NCBI GenBank assembly: GCA_020722825.1
Contig: DYKC01000037.1
Span: 1 to 9,057 of the forward strand
Reading direction: 5' to 3'
Length of the DNA: 9,057 nt
From: Vermiphilus sp.
GTDB taxonomy: Bacteria > Ratteibacteria > UBA8468 > B48-G9 > JAFGKM01
Below are positions 5,755 to 9,057 of this stretch, piece after piece. Each line of letters begins with the position of its first letter. Positions within the stretch are counted from its first letter, which is position 1. The notes below the pieces were generated by a model that saw only the letters and a list, made by a program, of their open reading frames with translations, was not told the origin of the DNA and searched no databases. The position numbers were made by a program, and so were the translations under genes.

Positions 5755-8700
5755 AGAGATAAAATCTCTATGCCTCCTATCCCGTAGTTAAAAAGTGAAA
5801 ATTCATCCCTGACAATATCCTCACTTTCAAATGCATCTGGACCAGCCCACATATTATCATCTCCATTTTTCTCATGCAGGGGTCCCCATGAATTCTGGAG
5901 GGAAGAAACCAGTTCCAAATCTATTGTATTTTTGCCTTTCTTCACCAACCGGCTTATCTCCAGAATATACGGCTTCCAGAGAATTTGTCCCGCATATCTA
6001 CCGTTTACCCTCAGATGAAAAAGTATCCCTGAAGGTTTCAAAATCTTCAGGAATGTCCTCTTTTTACAAGAACCTAGATTGAACTCAGTCTTGTAAATCA
6101 ATCTTCCGCTGTAGAAAGGGTAACCCTGGTTGACCAGTGAACCGGTTTTGACAGTTTTCTTTTCCCTCACAATCTTTCCACGGTATGGACTTTCCATCTC
6201 TACGCCAAAACCACCCACAATATAAGCCGGCTCAACCTCTGTAAGAAAATCGTAATGAACCTTAAAATCCACAATGTTCTCCCCGGTTCTTACAAACTCG
6301 GTTATCTCAACCTTCTTAAAACTTCTGTCCCAGTGCCATCCCAGTTGCCTTCCTTCATCCCATGTTATCTCCTGCCCGTTGATAAAAACCTTTCCCTTCT
6401 GCATATCCTCAATCACGAGATAACTTTTGGGGTTGTTTATATCACTTGAAAATGTATACCTGAGTACAATATCTCCGCCTTTCCCTTCAAACAATCCTTT
6501 CCTTATTGCCACCCACGGCTGCCAGTGAAGAGCATCCTCTGTCCCGAAATGCTTTGCTATCTTTTTTCTAACCCGCCATTCCGGTTCTTCTTTTACAAAA
6601 TTCCGTCCGTCATAAGAGACACTGATTCTGTCAAGAACAAGAACATTTTCATTCTTTCTCTCAGATTCGAATACATCCGGCAGGCGCAGAATCTCTGCAC
6701 CACTAAAATCTGCAATTATTCTTTCCGCTTTTGCACCTTTTTCAAGGGAATCCGAAAGTATCAAGAGTATTGAGCCAGCAGGAGGCAAAGAAAACTCATA
6801 GACCAAACCGTCGCCCGATTTTTTTACTTCTGCACGAAAAATCTGACCGGTAAACGCATCCAACCTTAAAAGTTTTTTCTTCCCCGGGCTTTCAATGGTA
6901 AGGATATAATTCCTTGTATTAAATCTGTCTGAATTTACAACGAAGAAAATTTCATCTTTTCCATCAATCCTGTGCTGAACGTATGTCTGGGGAAAATATT
7001 GTCCATATACTCCTTCAAGACTATATGAGGTTGTGACAAGAGATTTTACAGCATTTTGTATTGATTCTACTGAAGATGGAAGGGAATAGACATTCTTATG
7101 CGATAAAATAGCTTGCCATCTCTCTCTTTTGTTGATACCCTCTATCTCCTCTGGCGGCTTACCCAGTATTATCAAAATCCCTCCGTTTTCAACAAACTTT
7201 TCTAGCAGGCTAACTGTCTTTTCTCTCCATGTGACTGAAGGTGGAACAATAACTGTTCTGTAAGACATCTTACCGACTACAAAACTTTTACCTCTCACGG
7301 TCCCATAATCCTCAATAAAACTTTCGTCTCCAAGGTCTGCATCACATCCTGTATTTAAAACCGCTTCAAGGGTTTTCCGCATCAGGGAATCCAGAACCTT
7401 AGCCTCTTTCATGTCATCTTCAGGTATATCCTGTGACCTGTGTGCAGAGTTAACTCCTATCCTCCTTCCTGCTATTGCACTTTCAATGGAATGAAGAATA
7501 AGAACAGGAACATCCGGCTTACCCGAAGTCAGTACATAGGAAGTGCGTGTGAAATAATCATTAAGAAGTGGCAGGTCCTTCCAGTAGGTCTGCTGATAGT
7601 TCCATACCGGTGGATAGTCACGTTTTCTTCTTCCCTTTGCAGAGTACCAGGTAAGATGCGGACAGAAAAAATTCACCCCCAGAACGAGGTCATAGTCACC
7701 GAGCCATTTAAAATCCTCAAAGGTATTGGTATGCCTGCTCACCCCGAAAATCTCGGTCAGCACCTTTTTCCTACCGAGTTGTCTCGCCGCCGAAGAGACC
7801 TGCTTACAGGTCAAAAGCATGTGGGCTATCTGGCGACACAGATGGTCAATACCCGGAATCTGTTGGTATTTGTAATGGACCATAATGCCACCGCAGTGGT
7901 TTGTTATCTGCGAAACAAAAGTATCTTCCGCATTGTAATGCCCTGTATATGCAATGTTATACTTTTCACACCACTCATATATCGGCTTACTGTATGTCTC
8001 AATAAACTGTCTGAGAATTGCCCTGTGTATAAGGAGCCTTATATTCCTTGCATCTTTCCCGTCAAAGAAAAGATAAGGAAGGTCTTTCCAGAAATCTCTT
8101 CCTGTCCACCCCTTGTATTTTTCAGGGATACCCTCATACCAGGGAATACTGTTTTGTGGGCTGGATATATTTGGCTCATCGGTGAAAATACCCGGGATTC
8201 TTCTGCCAAATTCATCTCCCAGGTGTCTACGATAGACCTCATGAGTCAGTTCCATAAATTTCCTCATCGCTTCCGGATGAAGCAGATTCGCATAGGATTC
8301 GCCGCTCCACCATGCAATCTTTGGAGCATATTTTCTGACCATTATAAGACGTTCACTCTCTGATATTGACTCAAGACGGTCAATCGGTACCGTCCTGATT
8401 TCCTCCAGTTTCAAACCGTTCCTCTTAATAATTTCATAGCCATATCTCACAGATTCATCCACTCCGGTAGAAGGAAGGGGCTCACCGGGAGCCAGCAGCA
8501 AAGCATTCAGGTATGTTGCCCTGTATTCGTCCTTTATTCCTGCAACCTGCCCTCCGGCATTTCCGCTTGGCCACAGGTCTTCGTCATAAAGCCACAGATA
8601 ACCATCTTTTTTATTAGCAACATCCAGAGCCGCTTTCATTGAAGCGAACCACTCATCTCCAAGATAGGGAGTTATCAACCCGTGCCTTGAATGGAAAAAC

Positions 8701-8834
8701 CCTCCTCCCAGACCAGCATCCAGCATATCACTCATCTGCCTTGCGATCTCTTCGGGTTCAATCCTGTCATTTATCGCCCAGAATGGCGTGGGACGAATTA
8801 TGGAAGGCGGGGTTTTAAACTTTTTTATATTCAT
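5751..8834 (-). CDS. Large cytoplasmic glycoside hydrolase, GH106-like, multi-domain
   Basis: This 1027-residue protein looks like the GH106-related glycosyl hydrolases (alpha-L-rhamnosidase-like). Residues about 10-430 form a probable TIM barrel with the signatures PFWAINDR (17-24), GGGFFHSRHGL (43-53) and WLYDEDLWPSG (81-91). Likely catalytic acids are E220 (TDEP, 218-221) and E361 (LTEIFG, 359-364), by analogy with retaining barrels. A Rossmann-like domain (about 440-600, VILPP/GGILIILG-type strands) follows, then beta-sandwich domains (about 600-700, 750-880, 905-1000); the last two contain FING (817-820) and VNGRYAG (943-949), typical of galactose-binding or GH2 sugar-binding folds. No signal peptide is visible, so it should act inside the cell on imported oligosaccharides. 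The ATG at 8834 has a weak AAGAAG site. True substrate is unknown; the family assignment is from memory of motifs. Confidence 0.75.
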   Translation of the reverse strand: MNIKKFKTPPSIIRPTPFWAINDRIEPEEIARQMSDMLDAGLGGGFFHSRHGLITPYLGDEWFASMKAALDVANKKDGYLWLYDEDLWPSGNAGGQVAGIKDEYRATYLNALLLAPGEPLPSTGVDESVRYGYEIIKRNGLKLEEIRTVPIDRLESISESERLIMVRKYAPKIAWWSGESYANLLHPEAMRKFMELTHEVYRRHLGDEFGRRIPGIFTDEPNISSPQNSIPWYEGIPEKYKGWTGRDFWKDLPYLFFDGKDARNIRLLIHRAILRQFIETYSKPIYEWCEKYNIAYTGHYNAEDTFVSQITNHCGGIMVHYKYQQIPGIDHLCRQIAHMLLTCKQVSSAARQLGRKKVLTEIFGVSRHTNTFEDFKWLGDYDLVLGVNFFCPHLTWYSAKGRRKRDYPPVWNYQQTYWKDLPLLNDYFTRTSYVLTSGKPDVPVLILHSIESAIAGRRIGVNSAHRSQDIPEDDMKEAKVLDSLMRKTLEAVLNTGCDADLGDESFIEDYGTVRGKSFVVGKMSYRTVIVPPSVTWREKTVSLLEKFVENGGILIILGKPPEEIEGINKRERWQAILSHKNVYSLPSSVESIQNAVKSLVTTSYSLEGVYGQYFPQTYVQHRIDGKDEIFFVVNSDRFNTRNYILTIESPGKKKLLRLDAFTGQIFRAEVKKSGDGLVYEFSLPPAGSILLILSDSLEKGAKAERIIADFSGAEILRLPDVFESERKNENVLVLDRISVSYDGRNFVKEEPEWRVRKKIAKHFGTEDALHWQPWVAIRKGLFEGKGGDIVLRYTFSSDINNPKSYLVIEDMQKGKVFINGQEITWDEGRQLGWHWDRSFKKVEITEFVRTGENIVDFKVHYDFLTEVEPAYIVGGFGVEMESPYRGKIVREKKTVKTGSLVNQGYPFYSGRLIYKTEFNLGSCKKRTFLKILKPSGILFHLRVNGRYAGQILWKPYILEISRLVKKGKNTIDLELVSSLQNSWGPLHEKNGDDNMWAGPDAFESEDIVRDEFSLFNYGIGGIEILSL
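5755..5769. terminator. Small hairpin between convergent genes (weak terminator candidate)
   Basis: A perfect 6-bp stem AGAGAT/ATCTCT with a 3-nt loop directly follows the PilZ stop codon. It lies within the last codons of the hydrolase gene. No T tract follows on the plus strand. On the minus strand T-runs come only about 15 nt later (complement of the A-run at 5735-5741). It may help end transcription from both sides but is weak. Confidence 0.2.
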
Positions 8835-8842
8835 TTTTCTTC

Positions 8843-8932
8843 TTGTATGATTATTATAGGTTTTTAAAGAGATATATAAATGTTTTTATATATGCTTCAG
8901 CGTCTCTTTTCAAACCTAATAATAACATACAA
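8843..8932. repeat. 90-nt imperfect inverted repeat upstream of the hydrolase
   Basis: Arms of 21 nt (8843-8863 and 8912-8932) both read TTGTATG...AGGTTT when compared as complements, differing only by two single-base offsets in a TTA-rich core. Inside are further paired segments: AAAGAGA/TCTCTTT (8866-8872/8903-8909) and ATATATAAA/TTTATATAT (8872-8880/8885-8893). As RNA it would fold into one long hairpin within the leader of the hydrolase gene; as DNA it resembles a miniature inverted-repeat element. AT richness raises the chance of random pairing in the inner arms but hardly in the outer ones. Confidence 0.55.
8854..8928 (-). CDS. Candidate 24-residue small ORF upstream of the hydrolase
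   Basis: An ATG at 8928 follows AAAGGAGGTGA, nearly the full anti-Shine-Dalgarno complement, and opens 24 codons ending in TAA (8856-8854), 19 nt before the hydrolase ATG. The peptide starts MLLLGLKRDAEAY and ends FKNL. It mixes hydrophobic and basic residues and could form an amphipathic helix. I do not recognise it. It may be a leader peptide that couples translation to the hydrolase, or the ribosome site may be a standby site with no real product. Its start and stop both fall in the arms of the inverted repeat, so RNA folding could hide the start codon. Confidence 0.35.
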   Translation of the reverse strand: MLLLGLKRDAEAYIKTFIYLFKNL

Positions 8933-8935
8933 ATT

Positions 8936-8946
8936 TCACCTCCTTT
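8936..8946 (-). promoter_or_regulatory. Near-perfect Shine-Dalgarno sequence ahead of the small ORF
   Basis: The minus strand reads AAAGGAGGTGA, matching the 16S rRNA tail over about nine bases. The nearest start is the ATG at 8928 (10 nt after GGAGG). The hydrolase ATG at 8834 is about 100 nt away and cannot use it directly. It is the best ribosome binding site in the window, yet it serves no annotated large gene. Confidence 0.55.
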
Positions 8947-8973
8947 ATAGATTTCGTTTATGGGGGACAGAGG

Positions 8974-9057
8974 CTAAAAGCGGATTTTCCCCTGCTCTTT
9001 ATAATAAGAGCGCAACGGAGTTTGCTCTTTAATAGCTTCTGTCCTCCTCTGAAATAA
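8974..9057 (-). CDS. C-terminal end of a gene cut by the window edge, adenylate kinase-like
   Basis: The minus-strand frame entering at 9057 runs 27 codons to TAG (8976-8974). It contains EQTPLRSYYKEQGK, which resembles the C-terminal R..Y..QT.PLI.YY...G segment of adenylate and related nucleoside monophosphate kinases. Those enzymes normally have one more residue between T and P and some 15-20 more residues after the Gly (often including DG). Here the frame stops two residues after KIR-type sequence, so the tail is missing: either the end is degraded or the family is different. It ends 45 nt upstream of the small ORF and is on the same strand as the hydrolase. Confidence 0.4.
   Translation of the reverse strand, partial: LFQRRTEAIKEQTPLRSYYKEQGKIRF

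Noticed and set aside
7440..8363. A 307-codon plus-strand frame opposite the glycoside hydrolase.
   Set aside because: It is antisense to conserved catalytic motifs of the hydrolase, has no domain similarity and no ribosome site; a shadow frame.
8994..9029. Competing hairpins GCTCTT (8994), AAGAGC (9006) and GCTCTT (9024), plus outer arms GGACAGAGGCTA/TAGCTTCTGTCC, resembling an attenuator or riboswitch.
   Set aside because: Most of the segment lies within the partial coding frame ending at 8974, repeated Lys-Glu and Ser codons can give these matches, and it fits no riboswitch class that I know.
1..9057. CRISPR arrays, transposases, phage genes, toxin-antitoxin pairs.
   Set aside because: No spaced direct repeats, no DDE or recombinase motifs and no paired small toxin-antitoxin genes were seen.

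Overview
The window reads as chromosomal DNA of an uncultured, moderately AT-rich bacterium. No marker here fixes the phylum. A PilZ protein, a soluble Hanks-type kinase, a class II-like deacetylase and a large sugar-cleaving enzyme would fit a Gram-negative candidate phylum (for example an Omnitrophota/PVC-like lineage), but that is a low-confidence guess. No phage gene, transposase or CRISPR array is visible.

Layout. Bases 1-514 carry no convincing protein gene. Their left part holds a structure shaped like an integron attC recombination site (about 31-114), dense short palindromes with TTC or GAA loops, and at most one tiny reading frame. A tRNA-Val(GAC) gene follows on the minus strand (515-588). 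From about 5071 down to 633, all on the minus strand, lies a tightly packed set: Ser/Thr protein kinase, then an HDAC-like deacetylase (11-nt overlap), then a homocysteine S-methyltransferase domain protein (70-nt gap, TTG start with a strong Shine-Dalgarno sequence), then a PriA-like protein (14-nt overlap). A perfect extended -10 promoter sits in front of the kinase. A two-domain PilZ protein is transcribed divergently from the kinase (5140-5754). Its stop codon overlaps by 4 nt the stop codon of a convergent 1027-residue glycoside hydrolase (5751-8834, minus strand). Upstream of the hydrolase are a 90-nt imperfect inverted repeat, a 24-codon small frame with a near-perfect Shine-Dalgarno sequence, and the last 27 codons of a gene cut by the window edge that resembles the C-terminus of adenylate kinases.

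How the genes may work together. The kinase and deacetylase look translationally coupled, suggesting two post-translational modification enzymes made from one message. The methyltransferase and PriA are also coupled, more likely for expression than for shared chemistry. The PilZ protein is a predicted cyclic-di-GMP receptor. The glycoside hydrolase lacks a signal peptide and probably works in the cytoplasm on imported oligosaccharides.

Most notable points: (1) the PriA homologue keeps all eight zinc cysteines at the spacing of E. coli PriA but has lost the Walker A, DEEH, SAT and motif VI residues, so it is probably not an active helicase; (2) the attC-like site; (3) the kinase has HND instead of HRD and glycine instead of lysine in its catalytic loop, and is coupled to a deacetylase; (4) the small frame sits inside a large inverted repeat ahead of the glycoside hydrolase.
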